In this document: positions 10,282 through 22,400 of the stretch, piece after piece
Layout: each line of letters begins with the position of its first letter
How positions within the stretch are numbered: the first letter of the stretch is position 1
Source: Nematostella vectensis
Lineage: Eukaryota; Cnidaria; Anthozoa; Actiniaria; Edwardsiidae
Direction of reading: 5' to 3'
Length of the DNA: 64,000 nt
Assembly (NCBI RefSeq): GCF_932526225.1
Contig: NC_064041.1
Span: forward strand, 558,001-622,000
The notes under the pieces: model-generated
The model's input: only the letters and a program-made list of their open reading frames with translations
The model's database searches: none
What the model was told of the DNA's origin: nothing
Program-made: the position numbers and the translations under genes

Positions 10282-13200
10282 TCACTCCTGCGCATCAAAA
10301 TCCAGTACAAGAAGTTTGGTCTCTTCAGTGCCATTACGGCTACCGACAGCACAAACCAGTTTCTTCTCATCACACTTCACTCTCCAGACCACACCGCCAC
10401 TGCCCCCACTATCCAGCTTTACCAGGTCCCGGATAAATTCCCCAGTTTGTAAGTCCCAGATTTTGACTGTACCATCGTCAGAACTAGTGATCACAAACTT
10501 GCTACTGAATTGTAAACATGTCACTGCACTCTGATGCTTGTTTGGCCCTGCCAAGGTCTGCAGGCACTGTCCCGTTGTAATGTCCCAGATTTTGACAGTA
10601 GAGTCAGCATTGCCAGACACCAGGGTGTTATTGCGTAACTCCATACCACTTGTTAAAGACTGGTGGCCCACAAGTGTGTGTAGACACTGCCCTGTTTCAG
10701 CGTGCCACACCCTTATTGACGTATCAAGCGAGCCACTGACAATGTACGTGCCGTCAAACTGCAGGGAGTACACCCTGTTGGTGTGTCCTTGTAGAGTGTG
10801 TATGCACTGCTCTGTCTCGGGATCCCAGACTTTCACCAGGAAGTCATACGCACCACTGACCACGCGGTGACCGTCATACTTCACACTAAGAGAGATAAGG
10901 AAATCAGAATAACAACCTTACATTGAACTACCAAACAGACAATGTTAGACCACATGGTTCGAAAACCAACATGTGCACGAGAGATATCAGAATCAACACT
11001 AAACATCACACTACAAGAACCAATACATGCATCATATAAAATGTGAGAATCAACAATAAACATCACACTACAAGACCCATCTCGTGCATCACAAAACATG
11101 AGTATAAGAGATATCAAAATCAACACTAAACATTACACTACAAGACCAAACACGAGTATAAGAGATGTGAAAATCAACACTAAACTTCTCACTACAAGAC
11201 CAAACATGTACATGATAAGAGATGTCAGACTCAACACCAAACTTCACATTACAATACCCGACACGTGCATGATAAGAGTTTTCAGAATTCTAAACTTCAC
11301 TCTTCAAGAACCAACACCTGACTGATAAGAGATGTTAAAAACAACACTAACCACCACACTACAGGACTAAACATGTATGCATGATAAAATTAGAATCCAA
11401 GTCCAAACACAACATGATAAGAAATATCAGTCCACATCAAACTTCACAAGTCTCAGCATGTAGATAAGACTCAAAAGTATGAATAACAACTTGAAGTGTG
11501 TTGACAGAAACAGATTTGAGACAAAAAGCCCATTCAAACAACACAAAGAACAATTACCTCTGTTTTACCACTAAACCATATTGGAAAATGGAAAACTTTA
11601 AAGAATGGTGCTTTACTTACCATCGAACAGCAGCTAGGTGTCCAACAAGCACATGCAGACAGTTGCCAGTAGTGGTGTCCCAAACCCTGAGGGTCCCATC
11701 CCTGGACCCACTGACCACCACCTCCTCATGCATGTCCATACAGCGCACAGTTGAAGTGTGTCCATACAATGTGTGCATACAATAGCCAGTCTCTGCATTC
11801 CACACCTTTAAAGTTCGATCAGTTGAGCCACTGACAATAATGTGGCCACTCAGCTGAGAGGACCATACTCCGCCAGTATGGCCTGTCAGAGTACGCAGGC
11901 ACTTCCCACTTAGTGCTGACCACACCTTCAAGGTGCCATCATCTGACCCACTGACCACTCGACTCCCAGAGAACTGAAGACATGTAATCACATGGTCATC
12001 GTGACCCTTTAAGATTTTTGAGGGACGCAGAGGTCCACGTCGCCAATTCCAGTAGATTTTTTGCTTTACCATAAAGAGCTTTTTGTAGGGGCTTGGGTGG
12101 TGTTTAGTAGTAGGGGTTGGTGCTGTGTTGTTTTGAGTTTGGGTGCTGCGTCGTCGTGGTAATTTTGAGGGGCTGTGAGGGTCCTCTGTGATCCCTGCCT
12201 CACGGCACTTTTGTTTCCATAATCTGAAATACAAAAGGCATATGGTTTGTTGTAAATATGATTGGCTTAACCAGCAAATTAATACAAAGGCACAATATGT
12301 ATGGTATGTACTGTATGTTACAAAAATGATGCACTTAAACCTGTGGATCAATACAAGGCATATGGTTTGTTAAAGATTTTATAAATAATACACATCTTTG
12401 GAACACTCTATGAGAGTAAAGAGGCCCGGTATAACCTGCTTGCCTCTTATCATTTGTTATTTATGTTTGAACTAAGATACCTTAGTACAAATCTTAATCA
12501 AAATCAAGCCATGACTATAGCAAAAACTATAAAAAAAAACTTAACTGACTTACTAACTCTATATAAACCAACGAGAAATATATGCTCTTCCAAGAAAAAC
12601 CTTCAAACAAAACCAATACGGCTCTAGAGCCTTCTCAGTGTATATTCCAACGCTATGGAACTCCCTATCACCAGAGATACGAGGTTGTCATGATTTATCT
12701 AACTTCAAATCTAAAGTGAAGACATTTCTATTTCAGTGCACTTCTAAATAACAATTTTAATCTTTCATATATTTTTAGTTTTTAATTGAATTAATAATTT
12801 TAATTGAATTATTTATAATTTGTATATAGTTAAATTATAGTTATACTATTTATATGTCACGATAAACTCTTATATTTTGTAAAGCGCTTTGGATCCTGAA
12901 AAGAAAAGTGCTTATTAAGTGATTATTATTATTGTTATTGCTATTGCTATTGTTACTGTTATTGTTATTGTTATTGTTATTGTAAAATAAAAACTGTGAA
13001 TTGGCTACAGCAGTGGGTAATCATTCTAAAAAGAGCAAATCAAAGCTGTAAGTTTGGTTACTATTTGTGGCCATTTTAGTGTGAACTGGCCCAAATCTAA
13101 CAAAGGCCTGAAAGCATACAGTACTTACAAGTTATCCTCACAAAGTATCTGCCAGCATTTGCACGTCTGTGCTGCATGGAGAAGGTCGCTTGGTTCTAGA

Positions 13201-13919
13201 AATGACAATACGTACAAAGCCAGTTCCCTGGGTAGCAGAGATATAAAATCCCTCTGGAATCGCGGCTCAATTGTACCCATCATATGCCGCACCAGAGACG
13301 GCTCACACGTCTCAATAATTTCTTCAATGGCATATTTCTTTTCTTCTGGGTCCCACTGCTGGAAGACCTGAATCCAGTCTTTCAACCCTGCTGGGGGCTG
13401 TGTACAAAAGGATGTCCTTCGGCAGCGGGGTTCAATTGCTGATACAGCACAAGTGTCTGTCTTTATTCTGCCATAGCTTTTGTGAGGGAGAATTCTCACT
13501 GTTTTAGGCTTTGTACATAATTTCTTAGGAGGGCTTGCCTCCTCCTGCTCTGTCGTTTCAGGCTTGCCAGCAAGCTTGTGTTTTCTTGTGATTTTGGTAT
13601 TTCTACTGGTAATGCTTTGTGCTAGTCTACGGAATAGCTGCCGTCTTGGTTTATATTCCCTACTGTTCTTTCTCTGATTGGCTAAGGCTCGTGTCTCTCT
13701 TCTTGTCACAGGTTCTTTTGCAGGCGAGCAATGCAAATCACTCCTGTTTGCTTCAAGTAAATGTGGTCCTATACCAGGTACCTTTGAAAGGTCATCCACA
13801 CATGAAAACCCTCCAAGCGCATCACGAAATTCAATAATATAATTCGCCTTGTTTTTTCCAATACCATTTAGATGTTCCAATTCTTTGGGAGTCGCACGGT
13901 TAATATCCACGCTGGCCAT
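10282..13919 (-). CDS. FBXW7: FBXW7-like F-box/WD40 protein with N-terminal helix-hairpin-helix, 3 exons, complete
   Basis: Substrate receptor of an SCF (SKP1-CUL1-F-box) ubiquitin ligase that binds phosphodegrons; the role comes from the family. Exons on the minus strand are 13129-13919, 11621-12223 and 10282-10885, GT-AG with matching phases, 665 aa. Residues 1-60 read as a ComEA-type helix-hairpin-helix pair ([19 protein letters not shown], then [16 protein letters not shown]). Residues about 173-225 match the dimerisation helix region ([10 protein letters not shown]). The F-box is at about 225-265 ([20 protein letters not shown]). The WD40 propeller fills the C-terminal half. The three degron-binding arginines are kept, in [14 protein letters not shown] and STVRC. 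The C-terminus [16 protein letters not shown] matches the family. Intron 1 holds an antisense LINE fragment; intron 2 holds a minisatellite reaching the acceptor. Confidence 0.95.
10888..11475. repeat. Degenerate minisatellite of about 60 bp in FBXW7 intron 2
   Basis: About nine diverged units sharing AGAGATATCAGAATCAACAC, TAAACATCACACTACAAGA and CATGATAAGAG-like blocks. The array starts right at the acceptor of the last exon. Exon/intron junction bases (ACTTCACACTAAGAGAGATA, then AATCAGAATAACAAC) resemble the unit, suggesting it was seeded from the acceptor region. Units vary in length, so the array is older than the EDEM3 arrays. Confidence 0.75.
12430..12985 (+). mobile_element. LINE (CR1/L2-type) 3' fragment, antisense in FBXW7 intron 1
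   Basis: The frame ending at the stop codon 12749-12751 reads [20 protein letters not shown] and then [18 protein letters not shown], the typical C-terminus of L2/CR1-like non-LTR polyproteins. It is followed by an AT-rich 3' UTR with GTAAAGCGCTTTGGATCCTG and a (TTATTG)n/(ATT)n tail, as expected for this group's 3' end. 5'-truncated and inactive. Confidence 0.8.
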
Positions 13920-15523
13920 TGTGCGTTTCTAATGCTAGGCCTTCACAGTCCTACGGGAATCAAACACACATTATATCACCTCAGGAAATAACATGACAGT
14001 TAACAGGGTTACGAACTCAATTTCAAGATGACAGACGATTCTACGATTGCATTATACTTATCTAAGGCCTATTGTTTTGGATTAGCAATAAAATTCTCCC
14101 CCGCATGCAAACATTGTAAAGAACGCCCAATACGCCCAAACTTAAAACAAACCCTTTCCAGTTTATTGCCGCAATAAAATTCCGCTTTCTAAATACATAA
14201 AAACAAATTCTAGAGCTCAACCGTTGGTCAGAGCGAAATAAAAATATTAACCCCATATAACGGTGCTTTTTGCGTTGTTTTCGGCTACGCTCTTAGCAAT
14301 TTGCACCAAATTCAGATGGAAATTCAAGCCGAGTGCAACATAGCCAGAATTTTTCGCAACTCTTCGACTGGTGGTAAAAAGCATGCCCAATGATAACACA
14401 AAGCTACCTGCTTGAACAACTAACTGTCTACATCGATCCCAGAATAAATCACAATATCACAATTGTGTACGTGGATGTTACTAGATACCGCTACTTATTT
14501 CTTTGTCAGAATTTTTCCCCCGATAGATGAAACGAGACCGGCTGTGGAAAAGTCAACAAAAACATCACGGAAAATAGCCCCGAACTTCCTAAGCTTTTCC
14601 GACCATAAAACGATTTTACTGGCTTTAAACAGATAGTAAAATACCCCTGGATGTATTAATCTCAGTGGATCATACAGTGGAAGAACACTTTTGGGCGTAA
14701 AATGTGAAAAGAAAAGCAGTTGACCTCTTTGGTCAAATCGATCACGCACAAAATCTAGCTAAACGCAATCACACAAACTGCTTCGTTGTCTTCACTTTGG
14801 AATATTCCCTTACCTTAAAGTCTGCCCTACGCGTTCCGAATACAGACAATAAATGTGCTTTAGTTGTACTTCCATCAAAATGACGGGTGTCTTGGGAGTT
14901 TGTTATTGTATTTCGAGAGAAATTCGTCGTTAATTCTCAGTGGTCAGTTAGTGCCCTAAAACAAAGATGGCGCGTTTTTACGGAAGTTTCCACGAGGCCC
15001 TTGCGACGTCGACTTGCCTTGGTCCGGTGGCGCTACATATACCATATATGGACATGTCATCACCCAAATATGGAGAACAATGGTGTAACAAAAGTCTACG
15101 AGCACTTCCCGAAAACGTGAAGATACTATTTCCGAATCTTTCAATGTTTTAAATTTTCATTAATGATCAATTGATTGTTTATAGAGGGACAAATTCTAAT
15201 CTATTTATTTTTCTTATATGGGTAGAATCTGGGTAAAATACTTTTTTTATTTCAGAGAATGTTAAAAAGTGCCTGTAATAAACGATGCATTGCTTGATAT
15301 TTTTGTATTATGGATTTCACTGACTCTTTTTTATTATTTCAGCAATCTTTATTCTGTTTGTAACACAAAAAACTGAAATGCGACTCTATTTGGCTCGCTA
15401 TTCCGAAGAAGTATTGATTGGCATCTCAAGTCGATAGCCTCCCGCCAGCAGTCAGCAGTGTGTAGCCAGAACGTTTCAAAGATAAACCATTTGTTTGTGT
15501 TTTCACACATTTTTAGTATCAAA
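13920..15523. promoter_or_regulatory. Divergent intergenic region, FBXW7 / ZMAT2
   Basis: 1.6 kb between two divergent start codons, so both promoters are expected here. No TATA box or known operator was identified. AAGATGGCG at 14964-14972 opens a 61-codon frame without recognisable similarity. A further unannotated 5' UTR exon of either gene could lie here. Confidence 0.4.
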
Positions 15524-17416
15524 ATGGCTGCTCCTAGCGGGAAAAGCGACAACTTTCGACGAACATGGGACAAAGAAGAGTACGAAAAAAAGGCTAAAGA
15601 CAGATTGAAAGAAGAAGAGGAAGGAGAAAGCTCTATAGAGAAGCGTAACGGACCCCCGGTCAAACGAGAACTTTTGAAGAAGCGTGACTATGAGGTGGAT
15701 TTGGAGACTAACTTGGGCAAATCTATCGTTATCACTAAAAGTTCTTCTATGTCACAGACTGGTGGATATTACTGCAATGTTTGTGACTGTGTTGTTAAGG
15801 ACTCTATAAATTTTCTAGACCACATTAATGGCAAAAAACACCAGCGTAACATGGGAATGTCTATGAGAGTCGAGAGGTCTTCGCTCGACCAAGTCAAACG
15901 GAGATTCGAAACAAATAAACGAAAAAGAGAGGAGGAAAAAAAGAAAACGGAATACGATCTTGAGGAGAGAATGGCTATTCTTAGAGACGAGGTGCGTGAA
16001 TGACCGGTTTTGCCGCGAGGGGGGGGGGGGCTCACCATAAAAGTAGAAGGGGGGGAGATCGTCCTATCTTTACACAACTTCTGTTGCATTTTGTTTAAAT
16101 CATGTGCTGAGTAATGTACTATTATCTGTATCTACTGTTATCTCCTCTTCCACTGATAAAAATAGGTCTTCCTATTTTTATTTTTCTGTCGGGCTGCCAT
16201 GTAAGTGCAGTTGCACAATGGTGTTGTCGCGGCATCCTGAGTACATGCCTGAGATACTTCCATCTCCTTCTTCTCACTTCTAAGCTCATCTGTGTTTTCC
16301 CAATCCTTAAACAAGAAAGTACGCTATTAAAGGGATAGCTCCCCCCCTTTTTCGCAAGCTGTCGCACAAGTCATCATTCACAACTAGTCTTCATTGTGTG
16401 CGGACCTCTGTAACCTCCAGAAAAAACATGCCAAAAGTAAAGACAAACTACGCCAACTTTAGAGTACAAAAGAGTGTTAAATAGCTATCAGGCATATTCA
16501 GGAAAGTGTTTGTGGGCCATTCTTTACAAAAAAAAAGAGCAAAAATTGTCCTTGAGAAATCAAACACAGCCCGTGCTCGTTTGAATTGAAAAATAAAATT
16601 CAAAAACAGGGAGCGCACTCTTTTGAAATGGCGTCATTATAGTGCGATCACGTGCAAACAACAATTTTGAAATATTCATCGCTTTAAAACCTATCTAATC
16701 CTCGCTATTTTTGAGTTTGATAAATTTGGAATAGAATCGTCCCATAATTATGTGGTCGTTGATAGGTTTCCTTTCCAACAGTGCTGATTCTGTGCGCTTA
16801 GACATAATAATTGCCACACCACTTCAGTGCATGCCATCTTCTCTTCCTGAATAAATTACTCACTCGCCTGTTGCCTGCTTTAATTTACCCAAATCTGTCC
16901 ACCAACATTCAATGATTCCTAAAATGTCCAGGTTGTACTCTCTCATCGCGTGTGCACCTTTGCGGATTTTTCTGTAGCATACATCATACGTACATTCCAA
17001 TTTCCTATATTTATAAATTTCTTGGGATTCAGGTAATCCATGAAAATCAAATCATTAAATTTAAATCGTGTGCTGGGCAATGTACTACTATACTTTTGTA
17101 CAGGCTTAACTATTACACTTTGATTTATGAGTTTATGAAAATCACTCCATTTTCAATCAAATTTCATATAATAAATCATCTGACTTAACTAACTGTGGAT
17201 GTTTATTTTAAAGTATTAAATGTGAACTCTAACAAGAATGATTGATAGGCATTCTTTGATTCCTTGGTGTATTTTTAGGAGGAGCAAAGGAAGCTTCAAA
17301 AGAAAGAAGCCAGAAAGGAAAAGAAGAAAAAAGTGTCCCATGAGTTGAGCGAAGGACTTGACCCAGAGATGGCCGCTATGATGGGTTTCTCAGGGTTTGG
17401 TTCAACTAAACAGTAA
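15524..17416 (+). CDS. ZMAT2: ZMAT2 (Snu23-type spliceosomal zinc-finger protein), 2 exons, complete
   Basis: Matrin-type zinc-finger protein, homologue of yeast Snu23, a component of the precatalytic spliceosome near the 5' splice site (family knowledge). Exon 1 is 15524-15991 and exon 2 is 17279-17416; GT-AG, phase 0, 201 aa against about 199 in human. The N-terminus has SDNFRRTWDKEEYEKKAKDR. The U1-type C2H2 finger is at about residues 84-110 (YYCNVCDCVVKDSINFLDHI, then KKHQRNMGMS). A charged helix follows (VERSSLDQVKRRFETNKRKR). The C-terminus is GLDPEMAAMMGFSGFGSTKQ. The start is the first in-frame ATG, in context AAAATGGCTGC. Intron 1 carries a LINE fragment. Confidence 0.95.
16125..16345 (-). 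mobile_element. LINE C-terminal fragment in ZMAT2 intron
   Basis: The minus-strand frame reads VRRRRWKYLRHVLRMPRQHH, then CATALTWQPDRKIKIGRP, the conserved stretch following the reverse transcriptase in several non-LTR (RTE-like and related) elements. No RT core is nearby, so this is a short truncated relic. Confidence 0.7.
16390..17278. other. Rest of ZMAT2 intron
   Basis: AT-rich intron with no recognisable coding, repeat-array or RNA feature. Confidence 0.4.
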
Positions 17417-17739
17417 ATGGAATCATACACTTGGTCGAAAGACGTCAGTAACCCTCATGCCGTCAAGATATTATAGATTTATCATTTGTTTAACCCTGAT
17501 CCCATCAGAATACTTGGCGATAGAACATCTATTTCCATCATTCATTGGTCTCTTTTTGCTGTTATATATACAAAATTTGTGGGTTTCCTGGGTCAATTTT
17601 TTCCAACATTCTTGCAGTTATCAGTCAGAGTTTACATAGTAATTTATTTTCCATTTTTTATTTAGCAATATTCTTGTTTGTTGTTCATAAAGCCCCGTGC
17701 AAACAGGAGAGATAGTAGTATTGCTCGACTGACTTGTGC

Positions 17740-18690
17740 TCAGTCAAGCTCATCCAGCAATGCTGGATGCTGGTACTGATTGCATGGGTCTTGTTGCATA
17801 TTCCAGAGCTGCCAACCAATAGAAAAGTGAGATAATTTAATTAAAACATATAAGAAAGTGAATGTCTGAAAAATAGAGAAATCTGTACAACGGATACATA
17901 CGTTGTTAAGAGGGTGGAGGATGGTGGAAGCAAGTTTGCGATGGTTTTGTTGTGACACAAAGAGTGTGTGCTGTTGTGATATGCGGTTTTTAGACAAATA
18001 AATACAAAAAGCCCAAATTGTCGTGTTTGTGAACCAGAACAATAACTACAGTACACCAAAAACTGGTAATCGACAAATTTTCGTCTTTAATAAGGCTTCT
18101 TCAGGGCATAGTCTGAGTCGATTACCAGTTTTTGGTGTATTGCAATTTTTAGACAAATGCAAATGCATCCTGGTATGATGTACCAGGAAAGACGATCGAT
18201 AAAGCGCGTTTCTGGACTCTTTCTAATGCATGACTAAGATACTGAGGAAGGTCGGCAAAGACCGCGCACGCGTACTCCATGATAGGTCTGATTAGACAAC
18301 AATAAACTTGAACTATTTCACTGTCTGCTACACCAGAACGTTTAAACTTTCTGAGGGCGTATTATCTGCGGTTTGCCTTTGCAATAACATAGTGACAGTG
18401 TGGGCCCCAAGAGAGGCCCTCCGAGATGAAAACCCCGAGAAACTTGAAGGACTTGACACTCTCTATTGTAGTACTACCGACTGAAAGGGGCGGACACTCG
18501 TAGCTATTATATTGCAAAAAGTCAAACCGCAGAGTCTTACATTTCTTTGGATTAAGCGCCATGTTGTTACTACAGGCGAATGAATTAATGCTGTTTACAA
18601 CATGACTGAGAATAGAAGGAGAGTTGCGAGGTACAATCTCCATTATTGTCAAGTCGTCAACGTATTTCGCTCTAGGCGTCCAAAAGGAAA
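17740..18690 (-). mobile_element. CR1-like LINE reverse-transcriptase fragment, interrupted
   Basis: Minus strand, right to left. AKYVDDLTIMEIVPRNS contains the YVDD catalytic motif of RT. It is followed by MALNPKKCKTLRFDF, VKSFKFLGVFISEGLSWG, an in-frame stop near 18361, then LIRPIMEYACAVFADLPQYL and RVQKRALSIVFPGTSY. The C-terminus resumes at about 17985 (NHRKLASTILHPLNN) after a nested insertion at 18000-18145. 5'-truncated and inactive. It is a different family from the LINE at 19489-22490, which has FADD. Confidence 0.85.
17987..18158 (-). mobile_element. Nested LINE 3'-end insertion with 13-bp target-site duplication
   Basis: TTTTTAGACAAAT occurs at 17987-17999 and 18146-18158, flanking a 146-bp insert. 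The insert shares its end with the LINE tail at about 19490-19560 and with the SRD5A3 insert (AAAAAGCCCAAATTGT, ACACCAAAAACTGG). It also contains an inverted repeat (ACCAAAAACTGGTAATCGAC and its complement). It splits the coding remnant of the CR1-like element and so is younger than it. Confidence 0.75.
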
Positions 18691-18789
18691 CTATTCTGAC
18701 ATTATTCTGACGAACTTGGCTTATGTAAAATTGTGTCAGTAACTAAGAGACAGCAAGTTTCTGAGACCATGCCAGGCATGTAGCCATTG

Positions 18790-19076
18790 GCGGCACACAC
18801 CTCTTTTTATGGTCCGCTCGTTGTATCACTTTTCGCGCTGCTACTGTACTCAAGATCGTCAGAACACCAACGACTAACCTACTTAGCGGATGCTCACTAC
18901 TTCAACGGTATTTTTTTCGTCGTATTCCCGTTCTTTCATGGTTGGCTCAGCTGCTATAAAAAATGAATCCTAAAAAAACATCCGCTATTTTGGTTTCCCA
19001 AAGTCGACCAAATCGCTTATTGCTGTTCTACCTCCTCTTGCTTGGCGGAGATATTAAAACACAGCTCCCCCCTAAA
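18790..19076 (+). mobile_element. 5'-end fragment of a LINE, inverted relative to the copy at 22260-22490
   Basis: This segment matches the reverse complement of about 22255-22490 almost base for base (for example GTACTCAAGATCGTCAGAAC and TTGCTTGGCGGAGATATTAA). It keeps about 45 bp (near 18873-18918) that the other copy lacks. It begins the N-terminal frame of the element and stops just after the shared ATTAAAACACAG. Confidence 0.8.
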
Positions 19077-19488
19077 CTGCCTAAAAGCGGTCTTATTTAA
19101 GAATAACCAAGGCCTGTTGCATATGCCATCTGATGAAATTGCTCTAAGGCTAAAAATTATACACACACGTATTTTGTATTAGAACTTTATTATTACCAAG
19201 TTGTGAATACCAAGTAAATAAAAATGCTTTTTCTTGAGTGGTTGTTGTGATAACATTTCAAAGATAGAATATTCAATACTTTATTCCTGCAGCTTGGAGT
19301 TGTCTTATGTGCTGAATGCAGACATCAGAGAAGGCAGTCTTTGAAATCTTTGAATTGTATAATTGCATTTAGCTGGGACTAATGTTGCAATGGATTGGCC
19401 AGCTAAAGGCCTGCCGTGAGATCTTTGGGCTTGACTACTGTATCTAGTAGACTTTTCCACATAGGGATACTTCGGGTGAAAAATTAAT

Positions 19489-22400
19489 AGAATCAAAAAG
19501 CCCAAACTGTTGTGATCTCGTACCAGAACAATGAATACAATACACCAAAAACTGGAATTCGACTCTGCCTTCTTCGGGTGAAAAATGAATATTTGTAAGA
19601 TTTACTCCGCTAGGTAGCTGCCTATATTTAAGATGGTGTCCCCTGGTTCTTAAGGAGCCAGGTGTGATCTCTACAGGAAATTAAATATTAATAAGTTGGT
19701 GTTGGATTTTGTAGAAAAGTTCCAAATCTTTTTTGTCCCGACGATGGTAATCATGCTTTATAAAGCGGGCAGCGCGGCGTTCGATTGATTCGATGGTGTT
19801 AATTCCTTTAGAAGTGCAAGGGGGACCATGCGGTTGTTGCAAATTACGTTAGGGGCCGCACAAGCGAGAGGTATGTATGCTCCTTGTTGGCACTGCCAAG
19901 AAGACAAGTTTCGTTGGAGCACCCCTAAAATCCTGTTAGCCTTTCTCTTGACTTCATCGCACTACATGTGCCAGTTTAGTGTGCTCGTCATTATAACACC
20001 AAGGTATTTCGGTAGCCAACACCCTCTAAGAGGACGTTGCACTGTCATCTTCATACATTTTTTGGGCTCAAAAGACATCTGCCAAGTTTTAGCCCAAGCT
20101 TCTAAACACGAGAGATCATGTTGCAGATTGAGTTAGCCGTTTCAGAATTTACATTGCGATGAAGTACACAGTCATCCGCAAACATCTTGATGTTTGAGGA
20201 GATAGTGTCATTTATAAACAGCAAAAAAGGGTGGAGCCGAGCACGGTACCCTGGGGCACACCGGAGATGACAGGTGACCAGTCTGAGGAAGTCCCGTTTA
20301 GGACAACACGCTGTCTTTGCTCAGTGAGGAACCACCTAAGTCATTAATGCTATTTTCCCCTAAAACCGTAATGGTGGGCTTCCAAGAGAAGTCGCTTGAG
20401 GGGTACCGAGTCGAAAGCCTTGGCAAAGTCTAAGAATATAACGTCTACCTGACCATGATTGTTCAAAGTCGTAGCCCAGTCGTTTATAACAGACACTAGT
20501 TGAGTCTCACATGATAATCGTTGCAAGAAGCCGTGCTGATAAAGGCTAATGATAGAGTTGATGGCCAGGTGATGGGACATATGACTATACAAAACATGTT
20601 CCATGACCTTGCTGACAAGAGATGTTAACGACACCGGTCTATAATTGGTGGGATCCGAGCGAAGCCCTTTTTAAAGATAGCCGATATATTTGCTTCTTTC
20701 CATGCTGATGGGACATATCCAAGGTCGTAAGACTGCTGGAAAAAGCTTGCAAAGATTGGGGATAGTTCCACTATCCGTAAGATTTTAGCTGAAATGAGGT
20801 CAGGACCACAGGCCTTATCAGGTCTTATGGTCAGCAGTTGTTTTTGATGCCATTAGTGGTAAATCTGATCTCGGCAGCATCACTGTTGCCGAGGGGTTGC
20901 TGGAAGATGAGGAATTTTGTCCAGCTCAGTGGTAAAAACACTTGCAAAGTAATTTTGCATTGCTTCTGCTTTGCTGGTGTCAGAAGTGCAGACTTTACCA
21001 TCTGATAGCAAAGGTGGGCTACCACTGGATTACGTCCTTAATAGCTTGAGGTAAGACATGCGCGCTTGGTGTTACTGTAGGCTTGGGGACCGTTTGATGG
21101 ATCAGAGGCTAGACTCCCATTACCTCTTGGACGTATTTGTCATGCGCAGCACGGAGACGCTTGGAGGTGACATTACGAAGATGTCTATAGTTGTTTAGAT
21201 GGTGTACCTTTCCTGTGCGCCTGTTTTTTTTGCGAGCTCTATCTCTCTTGTTCATTGAGCGCTTGATTGACGGGCTGAACCAAGGAAGGTGACGTCTCTC
21301 TTTAGACATTTTATGAGGAACGAATTTGTCGGTTGTTTCTAAAATGCTTTTGGCTATTGTTGCCCAATTCTCCTCGATGGTGTTCTCCAAGGGGCATGAT
21401 GCCAGGTAAGATGCTGCAAAGGACGCAAGAGCAGCCCGAAGTCCAGCGATATCGCCCTTGTGCCATTGGTAGATTTTATTAGGGCGATTGGGTGTGTACC
21501 TAGGTGTGAGGTTGACCTCAAACAGGTCAGCGTCGTGATCACTAATGCCTTTTGTAATATGGCATGCACTGATAATATTTGGCAGTGAAGAGAATGACAA
21601 GTCAAGTGTCCGGTAAAGGCGAGTTGGCCATCTCACATGCTGTATCAGCCCGAACATATCGACAAGATCAAGAAGGGTGCGATCAAAAATGTGCAAGAGC
21701 AGTTCTTGGTGTAGACAATGGTTTGGCCAGTCAATACCACCGCATTTGAAACCCTCACAGAGGATCAATTGGGGGAACTTTGGTTGGTTATGCCATCTGC
21801 TAAGGTAATCGTCAAGCAGTTCAAGCGTATTAGGGTCAACTGATGAAGGGCTATAAAAGCTGGTGATGTACAGCTTTTTAGTCCTGGAGAATTTCTGTTT
21901 TTAAATTTGTAGTCCTATGATGGCTGACAGTTGGGCTGGATGTGAAGAGGGGAGGTCCTAAGGGAGTAGTTGGACTTTGATCGAGTGGATTGCTTAAGCA
22001 GCTAGAGCTTAGACTAGCAAATGAAGAACTGTTCGCAAAATCCGATAAATTATTTAAAAGAAATGTCGTAAAAAAAATTAGGAAATGTGCAGCTGCTACA
22101 AATCCACACGAGTCTTGAATCAGTGAATCGAGCCCGAAGTTTTCGTATGATTGAGAAGACATAGCGGCACAGTTGGTGTGGTACCATGTTAAACATTCTT
22201 CGCACTCGATTGCCTTATGGTTTTCCTTTACTGCCTTCTTACACAGTCCACAAGGATGTTTCGGAGGACCAGGCTGTGTTTTAATATCTCCGCCAAGCAA
22301 GAGGAGGTAGAACAGCAATAAGCGATTTGGTCGACTTTGGGAAACCAAAATCGCGGATGTTTTTTAGGATTCATTTTTTATAGCAGCTGAGCCAACCATG

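Noticed and set aside
10242-11785. Plus-strand frames over the FBXW7 exons (for example 10538-10870)
   Set aside because: Shadows of the minus-strand WD40 coding exons.
15349-15663. Minus-strand 104-codon frame over the ZMAT2 start
   Set aside because: Antisense shadow of ZMAT2 exon 1.
17740-19076. Twin-priming inversion of a single LINE (inverted 5' part next to a minus-strand 3' part)
   Set aside because: The RT relic at 17740-18690 (YVDD type) and the 5' segment at 18790-19076 (same family as the FADD-type element) belong to different families.
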